A stretch of DNA of 48,113 nt. It comes from a virus. The stretch is taken from positions 1 to 48,113 of the IMG/VR virus record IMGVR_UViG_3300035210_000090. The stretch is one strand, 5' to 3'. The position numbers were made by a program, and so were the translations under genes. Below, piece after piece: positions 1-9,000 of the stretch; within the stretch, counting starts at the first letter, position 1; each line of letters begins with the position of its first letter. Below the pieces are notes generated by a model that saw only the letters and a list, made by a program, of their open reading frames with translations, did not search any database and was not told the origin of the DNA.

Positions 1-127
1 CGATCCGCGAACTCCCCGGCAACCACCTGATCCAGCCCGACGCAGCCAAGCGGCCCAAGGTAAGTTCGTTGGTGAATATGCTGACGAAGACTGAGGACTT
101 TGCGGATGCTGCTTGGACAAAATTACA
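1..127. repeat. Terminal redundancy, left copy (circular assembly overlap)
   Basis: Bases 1-127 are identical to 47987-48113. An exact overlap of 127 bases is what a de Bruijn assembler leaves when it closes a circle at k=127, so I read this as an assembly overlap and not as a biological terminal repeat. The non-redundant genome is therefore 47,986 bp and is either circular or circularly permuted. The overlap lies inside a tail-fibre reading frame that stays open across the join. Confidence 0.9.
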
Positions 128-1109
128 GGTTACTCCGTCTGGATCAAGGATAACCACTACAGCATCGTCCGGAAATAGAAACATACGCCAAGATATGGCT
201 AACATTGTCCCAGGAAATATCATTTTTTCAGTGGAGTTCAAGCCAGGGACAGCCACGGATGTAAGCGTACGTTTTTTAGGCTCTGTTGATCTTAACGCGA
301 GATTTAACTTAGCGACGGGGACCGTCATTGCTGGGCCAGGGACAATTAAGGCTACGACCGATGGTTATTATCTATGTACGGTATCTGGTGCAAATACAGC
401 AACAAGCGCTGGTGCATACATTTACATAAATGATGTTGTTGTTGGAGCATATGCTGATATACGGAAGCCAGACTCCCGACCCGCTAACGCAGGCTCCCGG
501 CTGCCACCGTACCAGAAGGTCAATACGATCACTGACTACGACCCCGTAGGCTTCCCTGTCCGCTTGCAGCAGAATCTCGCTGGCACTGCTTCCATGGTTA
601 CGGCAAGCACGATTGATTGCACAAACACCAATAAGATGACGGTGTTTGCTGGGGTAAGGAAGCTAAGTGATGCAAGCGCTCAATCACTAATTCAATTCGG
701 GACGATTTCATTATCGCCAGGGTCGTTTGAATTATTAGCTAATAATGCTGGCGCGGTTCAGGCATACTCTGGTGGATCAACTCCTGCGTATGGCGTTCTT
801 AGTATTGTTAGCAGTCCTAATTTCATAGCACCAACGTCATTTGTGGCAACAGTGAAGGCAAATATAGGTGCACCTTCGCTGTATTTCTCAATTAAAAATC
901 AAGGCTACAGTCTTAGTGGAACGTCCGTACAGTCACAGGGTACTGGAAATTATGGCAATCGATCTATGTACATCGGTGCTAGGGCTGATGGTTCGCTTTC
1001 CTTTATAGGCTACATTTACCAATCGCTAGGCTGTGGCACACTACTCTCTGACTACGCAACGAAGCGCATAGAGCAATGGACCGCTTACAAAATGGGAATC
1101 ACACTATGA
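1..1109 (+). CDS. Tail fibre / receptor-binding protein, C-terminal part (continues from 47050)
   Basis: This is the 3' part of one gene that starts at 47050 and crosses the circular join in frame; the full product is about 681 aa. The TTG at 69 is not the real start, because the frame is open from the first base and matches the frame entering from the other end. After a GC-rich linker comes a beta-rich module of the kind 'NMLTKTEDFADAAWTK', common in phage tail proteins and carbohydrate-binding modules, ending near base 470. A second GC-rich linker leads to a C-terminal region (about 590-1109) that reads like a concanavalin/laminin-G type beta sandwich ending in 'KRIEQWTAYKMGITL', a typical ending of phage tail proteins. 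Its likely role is host recognition at the tail tip. The exact fold is inferred. Confidence 0.85.
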   Translation, partial: IRELPGNHLIQPDAAKRPKVSSLVNMLTKTEDFADAAWTKLQVTPSGSRITTTASSGNRNIRQDMANIVPGNIIFSVEFKPGTATDVSVRFLGSVDLNARFNLATGTVIAGPGTIKATTDGYYLCTVSGANTATSAGAYIYINDVVVGAYADIRKPDSRPANAGSRLPPYQKVNTITDYDPVGFPVRLQQNLAGTASMVTASTIDCTNTNKMTVFAGVRKLSDASAQSLIQFGTISLSPGSFELLANNAGAVQAYSGGSTPAYGVLSIVSSPNFIAPTSFVATVKANIGAPSLYFSIKNQGYSLSGTSVQSQGTGNYGNRSMYIGARADGSLSFIGYIYQSLGCGTLLSDYATKRIEQWTAYKMGITL

Positions 1110-1498
1110 CCCAATACCTAACAGCCGATCATCTCCCTGCCCCGCAAACTGTCACTACTCCAGATATGATGGTCCACCCCACCGCGCTTGCAATCGAGCA
1201 GGGGCAGACTGCTTACCTTGCTACCCTTGGTATATTCCCGCATCAACACCCAGACGAGCCTGCCCCGCTTGGTATCGACTGGGAGCTTGTGAATGGAACC
1301 TATATCGGCACGCCAGCCGGTAATGAAGCAGATCGTGTGGCTGCACTAGCCGCGCAAGAAATGCTTCGCTTACGCAGGGATGTTTGGCCGCAACAGTATA
1401 AGCAGCGTCGGGTTCGTGAAGCTAACGATGTGCTTGCTGATCCTGACTCAACTCCCAATCAGCGTATCGAAGCGCTGCAAACCCTTAATACCCTTTAG
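1106..1498 (+). CDS. Hypothetical protein after the tail fibre (possible fibre-assembly partner)
   Basis: A 130-aa protein starting at ATG 1106, whose ATGA overlaps the fibre stop (1107-1109). A longer frame from 1076 would overlap the fibre by 34 bases and is less likely. The C-terminal third is helical and rich in Arg, Gln and Glu (motif 'AGNEADRVAALAAQEMLRLR'); the N-terminal half is Pro-rich. No catalytic motif is visible. Small proteins translationally coupled to a tail fibre are often fibre chaperones or minor fibre subunits; that role is inferred from position only. Confidence 0.7.
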   Translation: MTQYLTADHLPAPQTVTTPDMMVHPTALAIEQGQTAYLATLGIFPHQHPDEPAPLGIDWELVNGTYIGTPAGNEADRVAALAAQEMLRLRRDVWPQQYKQRRVREANDVLADPDSTPNQRIEALQTLNTL

Positions 1499-1507
1499 GA
1501 GAGTGCT

Positions 1508-1819
1508 ATGGCTACCATGACATTCATTGATGAGAAGAGCAAAGAAGGAGCTGACACCTTGAAGTATAAGGATATGATCAAGGATGGACTTGCTGGATTG
1601 CGTAAGCAGGAAGGAACGCGTGCACATTCGGCAGCAACAACAGTGGGGCCAATGAAGGTTATTTTTGGTATCAGTAATAGCGAACTTACTGAGCAGAATA
1701 CCAATCTCAATGCAGGAGCGGAAGCATTCCGAGACAGGCTCAATGCAATCAATGGAGGCAACCTTACTGGATTGCAAGAGTTCTGCGATGTTACCCTTGC
1801 TGATCCCACAAAAGTCTGA
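1508..1819 (+). CDS. Hypothetical 103-aa protein
   Basis: ATG 1508 is preceded by AGGAGAG, a good ribosome binding site that overlaps the upstream stop. The product is soluble, without membrane segments or cysteine clusters apart from one Cys near the C-terminus. I do not recognise the family. It sits between the tail-fibre partner gene and a membrane-anchored coiled-coil gene, so it belongs to the late tail/lysis block. Confidence 0.75.
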   Translation: MATMTFIDEKSKEGADTLKYKDMIKDGLAGLRKQEGTRAHSAATTVGPMKVIFGISNSELTEQNTNLNAGAEAFRDRLNAINGGNLTGLQEFCDVTLADPTKV

Positions 1820-1840
1820 AGCTAAGGTAAGGAGCTTAGT

Positions 1841-2200
1841 GTGAGCGATCCAGTAGAGGAACGCTTCGATAAGGTAGAGCAAGGAACGCTCCTTAATGCT
1901 GAAGCAATAGGAAGGATAGGGCATGAAACAAGGGACTTGCATGGATGCTTTGTTAGCCTATCTGCTGATGTACGCGCACTTGAGCGCAACTATGCCCGTA
2001 TGGATGAAAGGGAACATGCTACTACTGCCACAGTAGGTGAGATAAAGGCAGTTGGAAATACCCTTACTGGACAACTACATGCTATCATTCTTCGTATTGA
2101 GCAAATGCAGCGTAGTTGGCAAAATCAGATACTTACGCTTTCTGTTACCGCTATAGGTATACTTGGAATAGCTGTCTGGCAGTGGGTGATTAAGTTATGA
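1841..2200 (+). CDS. XhlA-like coiled-coil protein with C-terminal membrane anchor
   Basis: A 119-aa protein starting at GTG 1841, with AAGGAG-like bases 8-14 nt upstream. Residues about 5-90 are charged and helical, suited to a coiled coil. Residues about 95-116 form one hydrophobic segment (ILTLSVTAIGILGIAVWQWV) ending in Lys-Leu. The plan (helical N-terminus, one C-terminal anchor, about 90-120 aa) matches haemolysin XhlA family proteins, which assist holins in some phages. It is far from the holin gene at 35.6 kb when the window is read linearly, but both are in the rightward late set. Alternatives are a tail-associated membrane protein or a spanin-like protein. Confidence 0.65.
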   Translation: MSDPVEERFDKVEQGTLLNAEAIGRIGHETRDLHGCFVSLSADVRALERNYARMDEREHATTATVGEIKAVGNTLTGQLHAIILRIEQMQRSWQNQILTLSVTAIGILGIAVWQWVIKL

Positions 2201-2568
2201 GCAGACAACCTTATCCGCTTGCTACCACGTCGGGGCTAAGCATCCCTTTGGATGTGCTGTATCCAGAATTTAGCTTTGCGGTAGCGGATGATGAAGTGCT
2301 TGAAATGGGGATTACAATTGGGCAGCTTATTCGTGTGTGGTCCGAAGCTCCTATGCGTGTGTATATTGGTGCAGTGAGTACAGTCAGTATGTCGTCTGCT
2401 ATGCTGGCTAACAGTATTTATGTGCCTGCAAATAAGCCTGTAGTACTATACGCACAAGGGAGCTGTGTTGGGGCTAAAGCACAGGATGCGTCAGCTAAGC
2501 CACTCTATGTAACCCTTCTTGCGACTTGGGAAGGATTGATTGCTACGAGGTTCATGGACAATGGCTAG
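2197..2568 (+). CDS. Hypothetical virion-region protein, 123 aa
   Basis: ATG 2197 overlaps the previous stop by four bases (ATGA), showing translational coupling. The protein is beta-rich, with alternating hydrophobic residues around 60-95 ('NSIYVPANKPVVLYAQGS'), consistent with a small structural subunit. No catalytic motif or membrane segment is evident. Position between the coiled-coil anchor gene and further structural genes suggests a minor tail or decoration protein; the family is not recognised. Confidence 0.7.
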   Translation: MSRQPYPLATTSGLSIPLDVLYPEFSFAVADDEVLEMGITIGQLIRVWSEAPMRVYIGAVSTVSMSSAMLANSIYVPANKPVVLYAQGSCVGAKAQDASAKPLYVTLLATWEGLIATRFMDNG

Positions 2569-3361
2569 GCCCATTTATGTAGCGGATATTGAGAAGGGAC
2601 TTGTGTCTCCTTTCCCTGACAATCTTCCTCGTCTTACAGATGAATACTCGGCTAGAGGGCAATTCATGCCCTCTATGCAAGTAGTGGATGCTATCAATGC
2701 ACTTCCTACCGAGAAAGGATACATCTCCTACTTTGGCCAGGATCTTTCACTTGGTGCGGTAACAGAGGAACCTTATGTACAAGACTTATTTGTTCTTAGG
2801 CTTGATGGTAGAATCACTGTCTTGGTTGCTATGTGTCCTGGTGGGCTTTATCTTTGCTGCCCTGGCAATAACACACCCGGTACGTTGGTCACTACTACAC
2901 CAGTGCCGGCTATCACGCATCTGGTTGCACAGAAGACAATCTCTCTTGTTGACGGTGCAGGCTTTGGATGGACTAAGATAGTTGAAGCACTAGCTACATC
3001 TCCAAGTCCTTGGATGTTGTGGAGTTATGCAGTAGTGCGTAATAGGAATTACTTCTATCAGCAAGGACTTGGTGCGCTGCTCAGGATAAGTTCGGTTGAT
3101 GCGCGTACTGTGCTGCTTGAATGGCTTAATCCGTCGTCTATCATTGGTACTGTAGATGCGTACAAGTGGACGATAGAAGGTAGCATAGACACAGCTAGCG
3201 CCACAGAGCATACACTTACTTTTGATTTTGGAACTGAGCTTGGCCAGCTTGCTATTTCTCATATGCATAAGGCGCATGTAGCTGCTGCTTATGCTGCTAC
3301 ACTTTCATCACAGTTGCGCGCTTTCCTTGGCGCGACCTCAAAGACCCTTGTACTTCCTTAG
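2561..3361 (+). CDS. Hypothetical virion protein, 266 aa
   Basis: The chosen start is ATG 2561, which overlaps the previous gene by 8 bases and has GAGG about 10 nt upstream; an upstream TTG at 2540 would deepen the overlap. The protein is beta-rich with Gly and aromatic residues and no recognisable enzyme motif. The C-terminal 50 residues are Ala-rich and helical ('HKAHVAAAYAATLSSQLRAF'). It is followed 15 bp later by a 524-aa structural candidate. A tail or adaptor component is likely from context only. Confidence 0.75.
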   Translation: MARPIYVADIEKGLVSPFPDNLPRLTDEYSARGQFMPSMQVVDAINALPTEKGYISYFGQDLSLGAVTEEPYVQDLFVLRLDGRITVLVAMCPGGLYLCCPGNNTPGTLVTTTPVPAITHLVAQKTISLVDGAGFGWTKIVEALATSPSPWMLWSYAVVRNRNYFYQQGLGALLRISSVDARTVLLEWLNPSSIIGTVDAYKWTIEGSIDTASATEHTLTFDFGTELGQLAISHMHKAHVAAAYAATLSSQLRAFLGATSKTLVLP

Positions 3362-3376
3362 CAAGACAGGCGCGAT

Positions 3377-4951
3377 ATGGACCTTCTAATTGCCACGCTA
3401 GTATTGGAGCATGATGGAGATGCGGCTACACTTGCTTATAGCTGGGATAGCCTTACTGGCATTCTTGCTCTTACTGGCTTTCGCACTGTGTGCAGTACAA
3501 TCAGTTATGTGCGTGTGAAGCATACGCTGTTGTCGGACCTTGACACGGAGATTAGTGCTACACTGTTAATAACAGAGTACATGGATAGCAATGACATTAA
3601 AGAAGCCATTCTCACTTATCTGCTTGGAGCTATCTCAGGTGCACAAGTTGAGGTAGTAGCAGAGATACCTGCTGCTGTGACATGGGATTATGCGATTGAA
3701 GTTACATATTTTGATTTTCATGCTATCGAACCAGCGTTAGTAGCTAGCATTGATGCAGTTGGCATGGCGGACCCCACCACAACGGAAGTGATTGTTCCTA
3801 TTCCGCTTGCTTCTGTAGCAGGGATCACACAGGCACGTGGACGCTTGATGGCATGGGAGACAAGCGGTAGCATTTACAGGTCCGCAATGCTAGACGAGCT
3901 TGACTTCACTCCTGCTATCAGCACACAAGCAGGTGTAGGTAAGCCACAAGCAATGCGGGGACAGCTTCTTTTGCTTGCTGGCTACGAGGATGGATTTGCC
4001 GCATATACCACAGACAATGTAATCATTGCTACTTATACAGGTGATGACTACGTATTTCGCTATACGGAGCTTGTAGACTTTGGTATTGTTGATCCTCGTC
4101 ATGTGTCGGCTGGGCAAAACAAGCAACTTGTATATACCTCTAGTGGGCTTTACTTTGTCACTCCTGCGTCAAGTAAGTATGAGGTAGTGTCGGATGTGCT
4201 TGATAGCTACCTGGCAGCATATCCTTGGCCATTGCAAGTTCGTTATCTTGAGAATCGTTTCATCTGTATCGGGCTTCCTTTCCTTCTGGAAACAGATATA
4301 CTGTTGCGTAGTAACCGTGGCTTACCTGCTGTACCTGTGCCTCAGCTCATTGATAATAACTTTGTGGCTTTCGAGCGTTGGATTGTATTTGATACTGCGC
4401 TAGAGAAGTGGGGAAGCTGTGATACCGGTGCAGCTCTACTATTTGGCCTCACTGCTGCAAATAGTAACAGTGTGCGCTTGGATAAGTCTACTGCTGTGGG
4501 AGCTTGTGGAGTGCAACAACCTTTGCATACTTCACAGCTAGCACAACAAGTATCTGCTACACGCAACCCTATCGAAGCTTGGTCGCTTGAAGGGCGTGGG
4601 CTAGGGATGGTTATGCCAGATGGGGAAGTTTTCCTTGCTTCCAATCAGCAAGCAGATAGCTCTGTGTTCATTGGCTTTCCTCGTGCACAGGCTCTTGGCT
4701 GGACTACTTATGTGGAAGCGCATGTGGAGCTTAGCAAAGCCATCGGACCTTGGACCTTTGATCTGTGGGCATACGATCAAGAAGGCACTGCCATCACAGC
4801 GCAACACTATGCTAGCGCACAACAAGACGCGCTGACAAAGGCTAGTCGTTTCTATCTAGATTCTACTGCGCACTACGCTATGCTGCAAGTAGCTGGCATG
4901 GCGGACCTTAAACAACTTCGCTTATCTTGTTTTGCGCAAGGAGTACTCTGA
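3377..4951 (+). CDS. Large hypothetical virion protein, 524 aa (possibly tail-hub or stabilisation type)
   Basis: ATG 3377 has only a weak Shine-Dalgarno (AGG). The product is beta-rich throughout. Residues about 185-310 alternate short hydrophobic strands with turns ('QLLLLAGYEDGFAAYTTDNV', then 'QLVYTSSGLYFVTPASSKYE'), a pattern that would suit propeller-type tail stabilisation proteins such as P22 gp10. That resemblance is by eye only and weak. It lies immediately upstream of three genes that look like ejection proteins, a usual place for tail-tube or head-tail stabilising proteins in podoviruses. The stop overlaps the next start by one base (TGATG). Confidence 0.7.
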   Translation: MDLLIATLVLEHDGDAATLAYSWDSLTGILALTGFRTVCSTISYVRVKHTLLSDLDTEISATLLITEYMDSNDIKEAILTYLLGAISGAQVEVVAEIPAAVTWDYAIEVTYFDFHAIEPALVASIDAVGMADPTTTEVIVPIPLASVAGITQARGRLMAWETSGSIYRSAMLDELDFTPAISTQAGVGKPQAMRGQLLLLAGYEDGFAAYTTDNVIIATYTGDDYVFRYTELVDFGIVDPRHVSAGQNKQLVYTSSGLYFVTPASSKYEVVSDVLDSYLAAYPWPLQVRYLENRFICIGLPFLLETDILLRSNRGLPAVPVPQLIDNNFVAFERWIVFDTALEKWGSCDTGAALLFGLTAANSNSVRLDKSTAVGACGVQQPLHTSQLAQQVSATRNPIEAWSLEGRGLGMVMPDGEVFLASNQQADSSVFIGFPRAQALGWTTYVEAHVELSKAIGPWTFDLWAYDQEGTAITAQHYASAQQDALTKASRFYLDSTAHYAMLQVAGMADLKQLRLSCFAQGVL

Positions 4952-6066
4952 TGTCGCAATCTAGCAACCAGCTTAATCAGCAGAACACAGGCAAGAAGAG
5001 CTGGAATAGTGCAAGTGGTGGAAGCACTACTTCTTCGCTCACAGACTTGCTTAAACAATCTCTTAACTTGTCAGGTAGTGCACCTGCTTCTACCTCGTCG
5101 CAGACAGCACAGACATCAGAGCTTGTTTCAGGCGCTAAGCGTACAGTACAGAATACTACAGGCACTGAGCGTGAGACAGGGACTATTGTCACCGACAACA
5201 TGGACCCTGCTGGCCGTGCTGCGCTCACAGCATTGCTTGCTCAGCTTCAACAAGGAGGATCAGCACAGCAGAAACAAGCAGTAGCAGCTCTGCAAGCTCA
5301 GCTACAGAACGCCACAGCGAATCAAGAGCAATACACTGTACAAGCGGCACGTGAGCAAGCACAACGAAGCAATGCTCTCTATTCGCAGCAATTCTTAGAG
5401 CAAGTGATGCCGCAAATCAATGCTGCTATGGAAGCCTCAGGCTCTAGTGGTGACTCTATGAATGCGCTTCTTTCGCAGGATGCAGCTACTAGGACCGCAG
5501 CACAAGCAGCCGCAGCAGAAGCAGGGCTTATTACCCAGTACGGTCAGTTGCTTAAGGGACAGCAAGATGTGGTAAGCACTACAGCCGAACAGATGGGTAA
5601 TGACCCAGTGCAAAATGCGCTTATACAGGCGCTTGGAATCAGCAAAGGATCTATGTCAACAGAGACACGCAATCTGTTGAAGCAAATCAGTGGGCAGAGC
5701 ATCACAGATGAGACAAGCACAAGCAATACAAGCAAGTCAGCTACAGGATCTAGTACAGAGACTGATCCTATCAAATGGATGGCTGGTTTGATTGGACTAC
5801 AAAATGCTAACACAGCAAGTACTACTGCGGCGAATGACAACACTGCGGCTATCATGAATGCACAAGCCAACCAGGCCAATGCAGCCAGCAATAGGATCAC
5901 TGCGCGAACTAATCAGGCACAAGGAGCAGCAGAGAGTAATTATAAATCTGGTTATTTAGAATTGCAAAAGCTGCTTGGTGTAGGTGAGACATACACTGGT
6001 GCACAACAAAATGCTTCTAAGGGAGCTACTGGTAACTTAGAGCTGCTGCTAGGGATGTTACGCTAA
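4951..6066 (+). CDS. Putative internal virion / DNA ejection protein, 371 aa
   Basis: ATG 4951 overlaps the upstream TGA and has AAGGAG at 4938-4943, so it is preferred over an upstream in-frame start at 4927. The protein is very rich in Ala, Gln, Ser, Thr and Asn, with long helical stretches (about 85-180) and Gln/Ala-rich repeats, and has no catalytic motif. Composition, and its place directly before two giant coiled-coil proteins, match the trio of ejection proteins found in podoviruses (T7 gp14-16, P22 gp7/16/20). The assignment to that role is inferred from position and composition, not from a motif. Confidence 0.7.
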   Translation: MSQSSNQLNQQNTGKKSWNSASGGSTTSSLTDLLKQSLNLSGSAPASTSSQTAQTSELVSGAKRTVQNTTGTERETGTIVTDNMDPAGRAALTALLAQLQQGGSAQQKQAVAALQAQLQNATANQEQYTVQAAREQAQRSNALYSQQFLEQVMPQINAAMEASGSSGDSMNALLSQDAATRTAAQAAAAEAGLITQYGQLLKGQQDVVSTTAEQMGNDPVQNALIQALGISKGSMSTETRNLLKQISGQSITDETSTSNTSKSATGSSTETDPIKWMAGLIGLQNANTASTTAANDNTAAIMNAQANQANAASNRITARTNQAQGAAESNYKSGYLELQKLLGVGETYTGAQQNASKGATGNLELLLGMLR

Positions 6067-9000
6067 TGGCTTCATCTTCGCTCGACTCATTGCTGGCTCC
6101 GCTTCTTGGCCAGCCTGCACCCTCCAATCAAGGCCCTGTAACAAAGGCTGATGCGCTCAATGCAGCTCCTATGGTGGCTGCTATTGGTGAGATGCTTCGT
6201 ATGGATATACAGCGCTCATCTGGGGGTCATCAACCTTGGCAGCCTGAGTTCACAGACAGTCCTGTGATTGCTGCAAGAGGTGATAACCCTTGGACACCTA
6301 GCAAAGAAGTGCCTGTCTACATTCAGCCCACTGGTGTCTATGGGCAAGGCAAGGCAAGTAAGATAGGGCAGACTGCTGCACTCACTGCGCCTGATAAAGT
6401 TCCGCCCACAGGTGTGCCAACGATTGATGCTTGGCGTGCTATGGGACAGAGGATTGCGGACGGAGATATAGCTGCATCTGGGCTTATTCAACAGCAGGTT
6501 GCACCAATAGATGAACGGATAGCAGCACTCACTACAAAGAACAATGAATTGCATGAGCAGATTCTACTTTATGGCTCAAGTACATTAGCTAAGGATCTAA
6601 AGACACAGCAAGAAGGTGTAGCTGGGATGTTGAAGGAAGCTCGTGTTGAGCGTGAGTTTGCGCTTGAACAGGTAAAGCAGCATCCAGATGTAGTGCAATG
6701 GCTAGCTGATAGAAGCACACTAGAGCAAGAGCAAGGCTTGCTTGAGAAGACACTGCAATCAGAGACTCAGATACAACAACAAGAAGCCACAGCAAAGGCT
6801 AGAGAACGTATAGCACTTGAGAATGCACCGGCTAAAGCAGAGGCACGTGCTAATGCAGAGAAGCGCCTTCAGCAAGCTAGAGCTGAAGCCAAGCTAGACG
6901 TTTTTCCAGCGCAAACACAGGCTCTTGTACAACGACAAGGAGAATTGCTTGCTGCCAAAGCTAAGCTTAAAGCAGAAGGAGCACCGGCAGAACAGCTTGC
7001 CAAGGTTGACACAGAGCTGGCTATCTATAAAGGCAAGCTAAGAGAGAAGCGTGCAGACCTTACAGACAATCAGAAGGCTGACCTGGATCGCTTCAGTGCA
7101 CGCCAAGAAGTTATCTATGGTTTCGATAAGCAAGGAGCAGATTACAAGCAAGCTTTACATGATCGTTCTGCTGTCTTCCTTATGGATGAAAGCACCAAAC
7201 GACAGAAACAGATGCTTGATGCGCGTACAGAGAAGCAGCGTGAGACTTGGCAGCAGCAGCAGAAAGCTATCAATGCTATCACAGATGAAAAGGAACGTAA
7301 GAGAGCGCAAGCTGCATTAGATAAGCAGCAATTGACCTTTGCACAGCAGGATAAGCGTGATAAGGCAAAGCGCACAGCGAGTAATGAAGATTGGGATAGG
7401 CGCCAGGCAGCAGTAAATGCACGCACTGATGCTAAGGATAAGGAAAAAGCGCAAGCAGTATTGGATAAGGAGATGAGAGCAGCAGGACGTAATGATTTAG
7501 TATTTGCGCGTGCTAATACAGAGTATGATAGGCGTCAGAAAGAGATCAACATAATAAAGGATGCGAATGCTAAAGCTACTAAGCAGGCTGCGCTAGATAA
7601 AGAAATGCGTGGCTATACAATGACCTTTGTGCGTGATGAGCTAAAGGACACAACGAAAGCAGCAGAGTGGGACAGACAACAGACTGCTGTCAATGCAATC
7701 AAGGATGAGAGACGTAAGCAAGATGCACAGGCTTCGTTAGACAAAGAGATGCGCTCTTATGCTTTTAGAGCTGACCAGTCTGATCTTTCCTTTACTCGCC
7801 AAGCAGAAGAGTTTGATAGGCGTAGACTTGCAATAGATGCAGAGCAAGATACTGACCGCAAAGCTAAGCTAGAAGCAGATTTCCAGCTCTATAAAGACAA
7901 GGCTATCTTCGGTATCGAGGAAGTCATCCCTCGTAAGGATGCGCTAGAGCTGGATCAGGCTCAGAAGCTTATACAAGCAAAGCAAGAGGCTGAGCTTAAT
8001 GGGCTTAGTGTAGAGAAGGCTGATATGGAATACGAAAATTGGTATCGCAAGTTTGCTACCACTGCTTCAGCGGGTGCAATGAAGGCCCTGCAACGTATGG
8101 AAGGTGCTAAAGATCTTAAAGCTTTCTCTGCTGAGGTTGAAGCGCTCTATGCTCCTACCAAGGAAGACAAGGCGGCTGAAGCTGCGGCTAAGATGGCAGC
8201 CAATACAGATGCAAAATATCAAACACAGGTTATTCTTGCTAATCAAGGATTAGGTGGAGAAGCTACGCAGCAAGTATATCAAGAGGCTGTAGGTACATCT
8301 TATGGTGAGAGTGTTAATGATCCATTGAGGAATAAGAACGCAGAGCAGATATTAGCAGATGCTCAGTCAGCTAAGATATATGGTGAACAAGGCTATTCAC
8401 CACAAGCTATAAAGAACCTAGGCAGGCCAGTTTGGCAGCAAGACTTTGCTTCTCGTCTTATGGCTAATAGGCAATCATCTCCTGAAGGGCAGCAAGCTAT
8501 GCGTGCCTACAGTCAGGAGCTAATGCAGATTAAGAATGATGAAAGAGTCATAGAGCGTATTGCTCCAGACCTTAACTTGCGTCCAGACTTGAAAGAGAGC
8601 GTAGATAAGGCTTATCTTCAGCTATGGAATGCCAAACAAAGTGCTTCAGGTGACACTGCTAAAGCAGAGAGTCAAGGCCAGATAGATGCTTGGGTGGCCA
8701 CACAGCTAGGCTCAAATAGAGACGGCTTGGCTTCACAAGCTGTAGAGCGTGCAACCCTTCGCTTTGCTAAAGGTCAGTTTGTGACGCACAATGATGAAAT
8801 GCAACGTGCATTGCTTGCTAGCATAGATGTCTCAGGTCCGCAAGAAGAGGTGAGAGCACAGCAAGATATGGTACGCGTGCTTGACACTTCAGCTTGGCTT
8901 AGCTGGGGAACACTTGCTCTTGCGCTACGTGATGCAGCAGAATGGAACACAGATGTCACACCTACTGGGCTTACTGTGTCTGGCAAATCTGGCATTGAGC

